Source of the DNA: Chrysophaeum taylorii
Lineage: Eukaryota; Sar; Pelagophyceae; Pelagomonadales; Pelagomonadaceae
NCBI GenBank assembly: GCA_029834535.1
Contig: JAQMWT010000221.1
Span: forward strand, 1-21,433
Length of the DNA: 21,433 nucleotides
Direction: 5' to 3'
The translations under genes were made by a program, and so were the position numbers. Positions within the stretch are counted from its first letter, which is position 1, and every line of letters begins with the position of its first letter. Positions 9,072 to 17,254 of this stretch are shown here, piece after piece. Under the pieces are notes generated by a model. That model did no database searches, was not told the DNA's origin, and saw only the letters and a program-made list of their open reading frames with translations.

Positions 9072-11577
9072 ATGAGCGGCGCCGCGGTTCCCAGCGGAAC
9101 CATCGGGAGCGCAGGAATGTCTGGAGACCGCGACCGAGCTCGAACGAACGCGATTCGGCACTTCAATGCTTTCGCCAACGGCAAAGGCGACCGGCCCGGG
9201 GGCCACTTCAGCGATGTGGACGTTGCGGTCTTGGCGGCGCCCAGGGTTTGGGAACGCTTCGCCTTCTATCTCGTCGAGGAAACGAGCCTCGGAACGACGA
9301 GCATCCTCGACATTTTGGGCATCGTCCTCCGGGCCGCCAAGACCAGGTTCGACGTTCGGGGAGCGGCGGCGGACGTCAAAGACTTCTTCGTGTGTCTCAA
9401 CTCGGATTCGCGCTCGGAATGGGCCGTCTGGTATCTTGGTATACGCCACAACATCCAGCGCATCAAGTCTCAACGCTCGATGGATGGCGGCGGGCGAAGA
9501 TGAGGACCACACGGCTCCAGCTATCTACCCTTGCCAAATTGACCGCATTGTCCGGGCCTACGCTCGGAAGGGCAGCCAGGAATCCGCCAAGCGCATCCAC
9601 ACGATCCACGGCCTCTGGATGGCAGGGGCTCGATCGAGCGAGCCCAGGTGGATGGTGCTAGGAAACGTGGGACGCTTCGACGTCCAGTTCAACGCGTGGT
9701 TCATCACGGTGCCGCAGTCCAAGGTCTCGAAGACCAAGCTCACTGCCTGGATTGCGGGGAACGGGTGGGAACGCTGCTTTCTTACGTCCTTTGCCGACAA
9801 CATCGTCCTTAATCGCCTCGAAGTCCAGGAGGACGACGGCACTCGCTGGCTCTTCCCCGGCCTCGTCAACACCGACAGCTCCGCGAAGAGGATCGGGCGA
9901 TACATCAAGGACCTGTTGCCGCGTTCCTCAACGGCGGCCCGAGGCTCGCGTGCTCGCAGCTTCGAAGCCGTCGAAATTACTGGCGGCGACGACAAGCTTC
10001 CCGACAACACCTCCGCGGCTAGCTTCCGCCACGGTGTCTGCGAGTATCTTGCCGGCTCGTTGGCCCTCGAGCACTCCGTAATGGTGACGGGTCACGAGCT
10101 TCGCTCTGTCTCAGCATTCTTCGAATACTTCCGGAAGTTGAACTGCCAAGTCATGCCGGGCGCAATCATCCTCGCGGGCTGGCGCAAGCCGGCTTGGGGC
10201 CAAATACCCCGCGGTCCCGTGCCGGCGTCCATCGACGTCATCTTCGCCCTCGGCGTTGACCCCGACAAGCTCGTCGATGTCATAAAAGTCGTGCTTCAGA
10301 TCGACACCCAGTACCCCGAAGAATATCAACTCGACGGGAAGCTGTGGAGCCTCATCACGGCCGCCTTCGCCAGCATCGTCATGTACTACCCCGAGCGGCA
10401 GGACGGCAATTTTTTCCTGTTCGTTAACCTTGAGCTTCGAGTCGCCGTCAATGATATCTTTGGTACGCAGTACGGCGCGCCCGACGCCGTCCTTCGCCAA
10501 TGGAGCCGCAAAATTCGCTCTGCGTTCGACGAGGCCAACCTTCACCTCACAGGCCGCTGGATCTCAGGCGATGAGGATCGTGAGATGGCTCGCCAGCGCA
10601 ACGAAAACCGCGAGCTCCACGGAAAGGTCGATCAACTCCACGGAAAGTTTGATCAGCTGCAGATGATGATTGGATGCCTGCTCGATAACTTTGGAGTCGC
10701 GCAGCCAGCCCAACCACCGCAACTGCAGCCAATCGAGCCACCGGAGCTGCCACTCCTGCCGCCTCCACCGGCGCTGCCGCCTCCAGCAGCGCACAACCCC
10801 GTCACTCCGCTTCCACCACCGCCGCCGCCTCCCGCGATGGCATCGGCGTCGGTCCCGGCCTTGGCCCCGGCCCCTGTCGTGCCTCAGCCCGAGCGGATCG
10901 TGAACGCACCAATCCCCGCACCGGCGCCCACAGCCGTTGTCGTGCCCCCTTCCACGCCAGCGGCAGTCATGCCGCCTTTGGTCGTGCAATCTCGAGGCCC
11001 TCTCCCACCCTCCGTCTTCCCGGCCTGCACTCGCGCGACCGCTCCTCCAACAGTCAACAACATGCTCGTGCGTTCCAGCGCAGCACCCTCATTCGACCTC
11101 GACAAACTCAGTGGCGTCGCCGCCGTGGATGTCGTTGTCGGGTGGTTAGGACATAAATTGCCTCCCACCATGACACGCCAGGGCAAGAGACGCTGCGAGA
11201 ATGTGCTCAAGCATGTCAGGTTTATGGGAACCGACGCCGAAATCAAGGGATTGGCATCGTCGAACATGGAAATTGGCAAAAAGCGCGCACTTGCCACCAA
11301 ACTCCTCGGCTTCGTGCGCCGCTACCTTGCGATGTTGTACATGAAGCACAAGAACCCATCGGATCCGATGCCCAAGGCCTTCGAAGCGAAGGGCGGCATG
11401 AAGGCCAACTACATCGACGACCGAGTCAGTCAGATCTCCAAACTCCCCGGAATCTCCCGCCGAGATTTCCCAATCTCAAGAGCAAACTTCCACAATTTCC
11501 GAAAGGAGATCGACGACACGTTCGACCCCGATTTCGCCCCCGCTGCCAAACGGCCGCGCATCGCGAGCAGCAGCTAA
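9072..11577 (+). CDS. Crypton-like tyrosine recombinase, one frameshift
   Basis: A DNA strand-exchange enzyme by homology. The start at 9072 (MSGAAVPSG) is chosen because the first frame encodes a SAM-like core-binding domain (HFSDVDVAVLAAPRVWERFAFYL) that is lost in the other frame. That frame stops at 9501-9503; the rest, to 11577, is one base out of phase, so one extra base lies near 9487-9500. Catalytic domain: Arg I in GARSSEPRWM (codon 9631), Lys in QSKVSKTK (9721), WLFPGL, Arg II in SFRHG (10027), then GHELRSVSAFFEYF with the probable nucleophile Tyr at 10126-10128, followed by LAGW. The His of the usual HxxR box is Ala here. Next come a QLHGKFDQL-type coiled coil (about 10570-10690), a proline-rich linker (10700-11030) and an unassigned C-terminal domain ending in a basic AAKRPRIASSS, a likely nuclear signal. 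It resembles Crypton-type recombinases of protists. Confidence 0.65.
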
Positions 11578-11759
11578 TCCGAACACCGCGAGCACGCCCT
11601 GGAACCGCCCCTAAGCCGCCGGCCGTCCGCGACCGGGGGAACAAGTTGACATTAACAAGTAAGAAAAGCATCACCCATCGGTTTGCAACCTCGGGCCGAC
11701 CCCGTAGCCTCGTGCCAGAAGGCCGCGAAAGGGTCCTTCTAGCGGCGCGAGCCGCCGGT

Positions 11760-12050
11760 GTCGAAGAAGCGGCTTTAGCGGCGCGGAGGTGCCGAGACGC
11801 CGGAGGGCTCCACAAAAGCCGCCGGCGGCGCCTCCGGCGCCGCCGCGGCGCTGGAGGGCGCCACTAAAGCCTTCGGCGCCGCCAAAGCCGCCGGGGCCTC
11901 CGGCGGCGGGGTCACCGGCGCCGCCAAAGGCGCTGGCGCCTTCGGCGCCGAAGGCGCCTCCAGCGCCGGCCCCGAAGGCTTCGGCGCCTTTTCGCCACCT
12001 TTTCGGCGCCGAAGGCGCCGGCGCCTCCGGCGCCGGAACACTTTTTTCCG
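11760..12050. repeat. Dense GGCGCC palindrome cluster
   Basis: About 13 copies of the self-complementary hexamer GGCGCC in roughly 220 bases, many extended to TTCGGCGCCGAA or CCGGCGCCGG, so both strands can form many alternative hairpins. Open frames here on either strand are alanine/glycine/proline-rich and fortuitous. It lies between the recombinase stop codon and the right inverted terminus, where recombination sites of such elements are expected. Confidence 0.75.
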
Positions 12051-12111
12051 GCACGGGGCGTCCGGACACGTCCGTTTTTCTGTTTTTTTTTCGTTAAATG
12101 TCGACAAGTGC

Positions 12112-12455
12112 AGGCCAGTAAGTTCGCCAGTAAGTTCACCTAGTCCCAATCTCTAACCCCAGTAAGTTCACCTGGTCCCAGTAAGTTGACCTGGTCAGTA
12201 AGTTCACCTAGTCCAAATCTCTAACCCCAGTAAGTTCGGCGTAAACCCACTCGTGCTCACACCACTCCTTCGAGCTCGTCGCTGTCGCCTCCGCCAATCT
12301 AAGCTGCTTCGATCCGCACACGCCGCTAATCTCCCAGTTTACTCTAAAACCCCCAGTAAGCTCACCTGGTCCCAGCAAGTTCACCTGGTCACTATATTCA
12401 CCTAGTCCCAATCTCAAACCCCAGAAAGTTCACCTGGTTCCAGTAAGCTAACCTA
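12112..12455 (-). repeat. Helitron subterminal 19-bp array (copy A)
   Basis: Plus-strand units of CCCAGTAAGTTCACCTGGT, about eight full or partial, alternating with CCCAATCTCTAAC spacers and a 130-bp unique segment (12238-12350). The same array occurs at 14100-14405 and 16246-16585. Each CTGGGACCAG junction is a short hairpin. On the plus strand the CAGTAAGT cores resemble 5' splice sites. Confidence 0.85.
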
Positions 12456-12897
12456 CAGTGCGCGTGTAGACGCCGGGAGGGGGCTTATTGGTATTGCGCA
12501 GCACGTGTGGGGTAGGGTGGAGTCGTCGACTCAGAAAAGCATATTCTCGGGGTTGCCGATCGACAGAGAGCCACGTAGAGCTGGACGTGACATAAGACGG
12601 GCTTGTGGGCAAGAGGACGCGGACCTCGCGGGGCGTCTGGTCCTGGCTCGTCGTCTTCCGACCCAACCTAGTCGGCCGAAAAGAACTCCGACGCCTCGTC
12701 TCCGGGAAAAAAAGGCCGCGGTCACGCGCGCGTTGTCAGCATCGACAACATCGTTTCGACGGGGCGTGAGAATGGCGCGCTGGGTAAAAAGAGCCGCCGC
12801 GGGTCGTGGAAATAGTCTGCGAGGTCGCCGTATACGGCTTGGAGGATCAATGCCTGGCTCGCGGGCCTACCTGATCCTTACCCTAAATCGAGGGACA

Positions 12898-12965
12898 GAT
12901 AAACAAACAAACAAACAAACAAACAAACAAACAAACAAACAAACAAACAAACAAACAAACAAACA
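12898..12965 (+). repeat. (AAAC)n microsatellite inside the Helitron 5' end
   Basis: About 16 perfect AAAC units. Occupies the same place in the Helitron as the TGTC-type tracts at 814-874 and 17218-17254. Open frames through it (NKQTNKQTNKQ) are artefacts. Confidence 0.95.
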
Positions 12966-13229
12966 TCTGTCGATTAGTAGTTAGGACTGCTAAGAGGGGG
13001 GTGTGTGTGGGGAGCATGAAGGATGTGGGTGGGTTTGTGGGGTAGGAGGGTTTGTTTGTCTTTAAATGTCGACTGCTAAGAGGGGTGTGTGTGGGGAGCA
13101 TGAAGGATGTGGGTGGGTGTGTGGGGGTAGGAGGGATGTGCCTGACGGGCGGAGATAAGTACGCGGGACTAGGGTTTGTTTGTCCCCCGGTTCAGGGTAA
13201 GGATCAGGTAAGCCCGCGAGCCAGGCATT

Positions 13230-14067
13230 GATCCTCCAACCCGTCTACGGCGACCTCGCAGACTATTTCCACGACCCGCGGCGGCTCTTCCAGCGCGCCA
13301 TTCTCACTAACTAACTAACTAACTTCAGACCTCTCCCGAGCATGGGATCCAGGCCGGACCGACAGGAGCCAGTCCGGAATCACGGGCCTGTAGACGAGGG
13401 GCGCCGAAAGATGGGTCGGCGGAGAGTGATCATCGAGCTTGTCGCCATGCGACGAGGAGATCGCGATGTGACTGACAACCAACTCGTCGATAACCTTCCG
13501 TCTGCGCCCCGCGGCCATACCCCGTCCCACTGCGAACGTTCCGGCTGCCAACCGGCCCGCCCGGGAGGCGAATAGGTGCCATTCTCACGCCCCGTCGAAA
13601 CGATGTTGTCGATGCTGACAACGCGCGCATGACCGCGGCCTTTTTTTCCCGGAGACGAGGCGTCGGAGTTCTTTTCGGCAGACTAGGTTGGGTCGGAAGA
13701 CGACGCCTCGCTCTTTACCGTCGAGTTTTCGACTCCCTGACAACCAACGGCATGCTGACTTTGATCGCGAGCTTAAAGTTGTCGCAACCTCGACCCGTCG
13801 TACGGCCACTGCAACGCTACCAGATACATGATCGATCGTGTCGTGTCACCGAGGCTCCTCCAACCTGTATCCCTTAAGCCCCACCGACGCCAAACGATCA
13901 ACAAGAGCCAGGGCCAGACGCCCCGCGAGGTCGGCGTCCTCTTGCCCAAGCCCATCTTCTGTCACGTCCAGCTCTACGTGGCTCTCTGTCGATCGGCAAC
14001 CCCGAGGATTTGCTCTTCTGGGTCGACGACTCCATCCTACCTCACACGTGCTGCGCAATACCGATAA
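13230..14067 (+). pseudogene. Helitron Rep/helicase, C-terminal remnant
   Basis: Remnant of the PIF1-like helicase of Helitrons, split by the non-LTR insertion at 13308-13577 and by several stops and shifts. In order one reads YGDLADYF, RAILTPRRNDVVDADNARM, FPGDEASEFFSAD, RNLDPS.GHCNATRYMID, then at 13894-13920 TINKSQGQT (helicase motif V region) and QLYVALCRSAT (about 13966-14000, motif VI region, usually YVALSRA). An open frame of 79 codons (13828-14067) keeps the last two motifs. The Rep nuclease, the Walker motifs and most of the protein are absent, so this family is a non-autonomous deletion derivative. Confidence 0.85.
13297..13588 (-). mobile_element. 5'-truncated non-LTR retrotransposon copy, 11-bp TSD
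   Basis: Element 13308-13577 on the minus strand between exact copies of GCCATTCTCAC (13297-13307 and 13578-13588). Same (CTAA)n tail and GC-rich 3' block as at 8256. It splits the helicase remnant of the long Helitron: the uninterrupted sequence GCGCCATTCTCACGCCCC is seen in the other Helitron copies. It extends 5' to the CTCCCGGGCGGGCCGGTTGG block, shared with 18755-18775. Confidence 0.88.
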
Positions 14068-14099
14068 GCCCCCTCCCGGCGTCTACACGCGCACTGTAG

Positions 14100-14405
14100 G
14101 TGAACTTACTGGGACCAGGCGAACTTACTGGGGTTTGAGATTGGGATAGGTGAATATAGTGACCAGGTGAACTTACTGGGACCAGGTGAACTTACTGGGG
14201 GTTTTAGAGTAAACTCAAAGGTTAGCGGCGTGTGCGGATCAATGCAGCTTAGATTGGCGGGGGTGAGAGCGACGAGTTCGAAGGAGAGTGGGGTGAGTGG
14301 ATGTGAGCACGAGTGGGTTTACGCCGAATTTACTGGGGTTGGAGATTGGGACTAGGTGAACTTACTGGGGTTAGAGATTGGGGCTAGGTGAACTTACTGG
14401 CCTGC
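14100..14405 (+). repeat. Helitron subterminal 19-bp array (copy B)
   Basis: Units of AGGTGAACTTACTGGGACC in Helitron sense, interrupted by a unique stretch 14215-14325, ending at the 3' terminus GGCCTGCACTTG (14410). Homologous to the arrays at 12112 and 16246. Confidence 0.85.
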
Positions 14406-14410
14406 ACTTG

Positions 14411-15150
14411 TCTCAGATTATGAAGAATTAGATCTGCAGTTCACTTCCAACAAGGAGTAGACCTCCAGGTGCGTACCGTCCGGTATGGAGTTGTCTGTTT
14501 AATTAACGGGGGCTTCATTCCTCATTGTCAGTGTGATCGCTTCTATGGGACCTAATGTCCTTAAGAAGCTAGGGCCTAAATCCCTACCTTGTGAAGTAAC
14601 ATGTGGCAAGCGGGATGGTCTGTACACGCCTAAGACTGCACGCAGTCTCTACCATGTACCCGGCGAGGGTCAAATCTCTCCAGGTTATGGGCCCAGATGC
14701 GTAGGTGTGTCAGCCCAACTGTGTTGTGCGTATAACGGAGTGATCAGTTTGCGCCTGATTACGAGTACAATGCGACAATGTGTTTGGCAGTGGTCTACTG
14801 TACATATCTGTTGTGTGACGGTATTTGACCCCCAGTTAATCTGGTTTGTGACCGAGTTGGGTCGGCCACTGGTCATATGCACGTGCATAGCCAATAAAAT
14901 TAAAATTTTTCCTACACAAACCGCGGAAACTTGTACGGGTTTTTCCTCCCATTCCCCAACAAAAGACTGACTGCTCGAGAATTAATCCATTCTTCAGTCT
15001 CAAAAGCATCATGCTTAAATGGCATAATGATTTGTTTGGTTTTTGGTCTTGTATATATGCTCACGCTTAAATAGCGAACTGTGCATATTCTTCTTCATGT
15101 TAGAAAGCCTCCATTCGAACATATCAACCTGTTTTATCCTTCCTATAACC
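14411..15150 (+). repeat. 5' LTR / promoter of the retroelement
   Basis: Non-coding block directly upstream of the gag-like frame and repeated, inverted, at 910-1640. It has CCAAT at 14891, AATAAA at 14893 and a TATA-like GTATATATG at 15051-15059, with a conserved following segment (ACGCTTAAATAGCGAACTG) that is probably the start of the transcript. The exact TG/CA ends cannot be placed: a Helitron 3' terminus touches the left side. The second LTR of this element is not in the window. A 145-codon frame at 14533-14970 is considered fortuitous. Confidence 0.6.
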
Positions 15151-16245
15151 TAGTTTTCATAGGTCACGACTATGTCAAAACCAAAACCAATATCCACCAC
15201 GGATATTTACAAACAGGAACAAATCCTTGTTGATAAACTCAACAGTGGATTGCGCTTCCAAGACAATTCGACCAAGGTGAGCTTGCAACTTGAGATGCTT
15301 CGCAGGCATATGACAAGCCCATACGTGGACGCGTTGTTCTGCTTCGATTCGTATGACGCTTACACCCGGAATGCTCCGGAGTACAACCAACTTCTCGAAC
15401 ACGAAGTTGATATCATTTTCGCTCGATGGGAAGCTGAAAAATTAACGAATTACAGTTACCCAATGAAGATGCCTTGCCTGATCATCTCAAGACTTGGCAC
15501 GTCAACTCTTCCCATCAACTATCAGTTGATGTTCGAAATAATCTCGAACGACTTTTCTATCAAGAGTCATATAATCTTGTTCGACCCGAATTAAATGAGG
15601 ATGTTAAGCGTGTCCTCACTTTATTAGATACCCGATTCCCTAAATCAATTGTGTATGACTCATCTCTAACTAACATATCCTTCACAGGTCTCTCTAATGC
15701 CGATTGGATCAAACATTGCGAAACTTACGCCGCTTTCCTGTACACGTTCTTCAATCTATAATCTCAAGAACGCCCTGCCCTCGCCATGTGGCCGCAGTTA
15801 AAGAAGATTTATGCGTTTACTGCACACCCTAATAAACTACGTGCAGTAATGCTTTTAGCTTACCATTATTATGAGACAGTGTCATGTACAGATGTCACTG
15901 AACTTAAATCTCAGTTTAATCGAATGTCCTTAAATGTTAATTGGTATGCTCATGTAATTGTCGAACAACTCCTTGCTTTCCAAACTCAGGCAAAGCAATT
16001 AAATCATGACGAAGCATCAATCCAATTTAATGATTCCATAATCACACTTGAAGCTCACGAGGAGATCTATCGTCTATATGCTAATCCCTCTGATCACGAG
16101 CGCTATTCTCAGTCTTTATTGGAGTGGTGCAAACTTTACGAGACACGCTCTGGGAACAACTCGACTCACGATCCTGAAGTTTTAAAGCTAGTTGATCCCA
16201 ACGATGTTCGTCCGTTATTGGAGTTCTTATTAAAGATATACAAGT

Positions 16246-16585
16246 GCAGGCCAGTAAGTTCGCCAGTAAGTTCACCTGGTCCCAATCTCTAACCCCAGTA
16301 AGTTCACCTGGTCCCAGTAAGTTCACCTGGTCCCAATCTCTAACCCCAGTAAGTTCGGCGTAAGCCCACTCGTGCTCACATCCACTCACCCCACTCTCCT
16401 TCGAGCTCGTCGCTCTCACCTCCGCCAATCTAAGCTGCTTTGATCCGTACGCCGCTAGCCTTTGCGTTCCTCTAAAACCCCAGTAAGTTCACTTGGTCCC
16501 AGTAAGTTCACCTGGTCACTAAGTTCACCTAGTCCCAATCTCAAACCCCAGTAAGTTCACCTGGTCCCAGTAAGTTCAACTACAG
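16246..16585 (-). repeat. Helitron subterminal 19-bp array (copy C)
   Basis: About nine CCAGTAAGTTCACCTGGT-type units on the plus strand with a unique segment at 16355-16475. Homologous to the arrays at 12112 and 14100. Confidence 0.85.
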
Positions 16586-16612
16586 TGCGCGTGTAGACGC
16601 CGGGGGGGGGGC

Positions 16613-17172
16613 TTATCGGTATTGCGCAGCACGTGTGGGGTAGGGTGGAGTCGTCGACTCAGAAGAGGATATCCTCGGGGTTGCCGATCGACAGAGAGCC
16701 ACGTAGAGCTGGACGTGGCAGAATACGGGCTTCGCCAAGAGGACGCCGACCTCGCGGGGCGTCTGGCCCTGGCTCTTGGTGATCGTTTGGCGTCGGCGGG
16801 CCTTACGGGATACAGGTTGGAGGAGCCTCGGTGACAACGACACGATCGATCATGTATCTGGTACCGTTGCAGTGGCCGTGCGACGGGTCGAGGTTGCGAA
16901 GACTTTAAGCTCGCGATCAAAGTCAGCATGCCGTTGGTTGTCAGGGAGTTCAAAACTCGACTCTTGAGAGCGAGGCGTCGTCTTCCGACCCAACCTAGTC
17001 GGCCGAAAAGAACTCCGACGCCTCGTCTCCGGGAAAAAAAGGCCGCGGTCATGCGCGCGTTGTCAGCATCGACAACATCGTTTCGACGGGGCGTGAGAAT
17101 GGCGCGCTGAAAGAGCCGCCGCGGGTCGTGGAAATAGTCTGCGAGGTCGCCGTAGACGGCTTGGAGGATCAA
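16613..17172 (-). pseudogene. Helitron helicase, C-terminal remnant (copy C)
   Basis: Minus strand. Reading from 17160 down: YGDLADYFHDPRRLFQRAIL, TPRRNDVVDADNARM, then with shifts the SAD, RNLDPS and TRYMID blocks, and from 16843 an open frame with TITKSQGQTPREVGVLLAKP and HVQLYVALCRSAT. These are the last two helicase motifs of Helitron proteins. No N-terminal Rep domain. Confidence 0.82.
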
Positions 17173-17217
17173 TGTGTGGCTCGCGGGCCCACATGATCCT
17201 TACCCTATATCGAGGGA

Positions 17218-17220
17218 CAA

Positions 17221-17251
<31 letters not shown>

Positions 17252-17254
17252 AAC
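17218..17254 (+). repeat. (ACAG)n/(ACAA)n microsatellite in Helitron 5' end
   Basis: Mixed AGAC and AAAC units next to the ATCTGTCGATTAGTAGTTAG terminus, at the position of the tracts at 814-874 and 12898-12965. Confidence 0.9.

Larger units (their letters stand above)
8798..12074 (+). mobile_element. Crypton-like tyrosine-recombinase element with inverted termini
   Basis: Bounded by imperfect inverted repeats: 8798-8819 CGGACGTTTCCGGACGGTCC(GT) and the complement of 12053-12074, CGGACGTGTCCGGACGCCCC(GT), 19 of 22 positions equal by eye. It contains one large gene (9072-11577), a 250-bp leader with direct repeats and a TATA-like site, and a 500-bp GC-rich tail full of GGCGCC. Cryptons as generally described lack terminal inverted repeats, so the termini are unusual or the limits are not quite right. 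No target duplication is seen, as expected for a tyrosine recombinase. Confidence 0.5.
12105..12986 (-). mobile_element. Non-autonomous Helitron (882 bp)
   Basis: In its own sense it begins TCCTAACTACTAATCGACAG (12986 downward) and ends GGCCTGCACTTG (12105) before a host T. The order is 5' end, a (GTTT)n tract (about 12965-12898), a helicase C-terminal remnant and an array of GTGAACTTACTGG units. Relative to the copies at 13169 and 16241 it has lost about 220 bases between the GGTCGGAAGACGACG block and the AGACGCCCCGCGAGG block of the helicase. The empty neighbouring repeat unit shows insertion without target duplication. The 3' end CTTG departs from the usual CTRR. Confidence 0.8.
12094..13137. 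repeat. 86-bp tandem repeat, one unit filled by a Helitron
   Basis: Unit begins TTAAATGTCGACTGCTAAGAGG and ends near GGTAGGAGGGTTTGTTTGTC. Copy 1 is 12094-12104 plus 12987-13061; copy 2 starts at 13062 and is recognisable to about 13137. In copy 1 the Helitron at 12105-12986 separates TTAAATGTCGA from CTGCTAAGAGG; copy 2 has them joined, so it is the empty site. Confidence 0.85.
8750..14410 (+). mobile_element. Long Helitron carrying a recombinase element
   Basis: Reconstructed from two separated parts in the same orientation. The left part (8750-8797) begins TC after an A and reads TACTACTAATCGGCCGATG then GTTTGTTTGTTTGTCT, the 5' terminus of this Helitron family. The right part begins with GTTTGTTTGTCCCCCGG (about 13169) and continues with the body shared with the copies at 12105 and 16241 (GGGTAAGGATCAGG onward), the helicase remnant and the subterminal 19-bp array, ending GGCCTGCACTTG at 14410 before a T. 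The roughly 4.4 kb between holds a tyrosine-recombinase element, tandem repeats and another Helitron. Whether that cargo was captured or inserted later cannot be decided here. Confidence 0.6.

Noticed and set aside
8706..9512. 268-codon minus-strand frame
   Set aside because: Antisense to the recombinase N-terminal domain and runs through the inverted terminus and the Helitron end; GC-rich shadow.
11671..12149. Long Ala/Gly/Pro-rich frames on both strands
   Set aside because: Produced by the GGCGCC-rich repeat, open in several frames at once.
12505..12984. 159-codon plus-strand frame
   Set aside because: It is antisense to the helicase remnant and ends in translated microsatellite (NKQT repeats).
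12094..13073. TTAAATGTCGAC at 12094 and 13062 as a 12-bp target duplication of the Helitron
   Set aside because: The similarity continues for a whole 86-bp unit beyond the second copy, so it is a tandem repeat and the second copy is the empty site.
14533..14970. 145-codon frame conserved with the 165-codon frame at 1002-1499 (minus)
   Set aside because: Both lie in LTR copies that are very similar as DNA; well over half of the substitutions change the amino acid, so there is no sign of protein selection.
16246..16585. Regular repeats as a CRISPR array
   Set aside because: Units abut without unique spacers of constant length, and they belong to a transposon end found three times.
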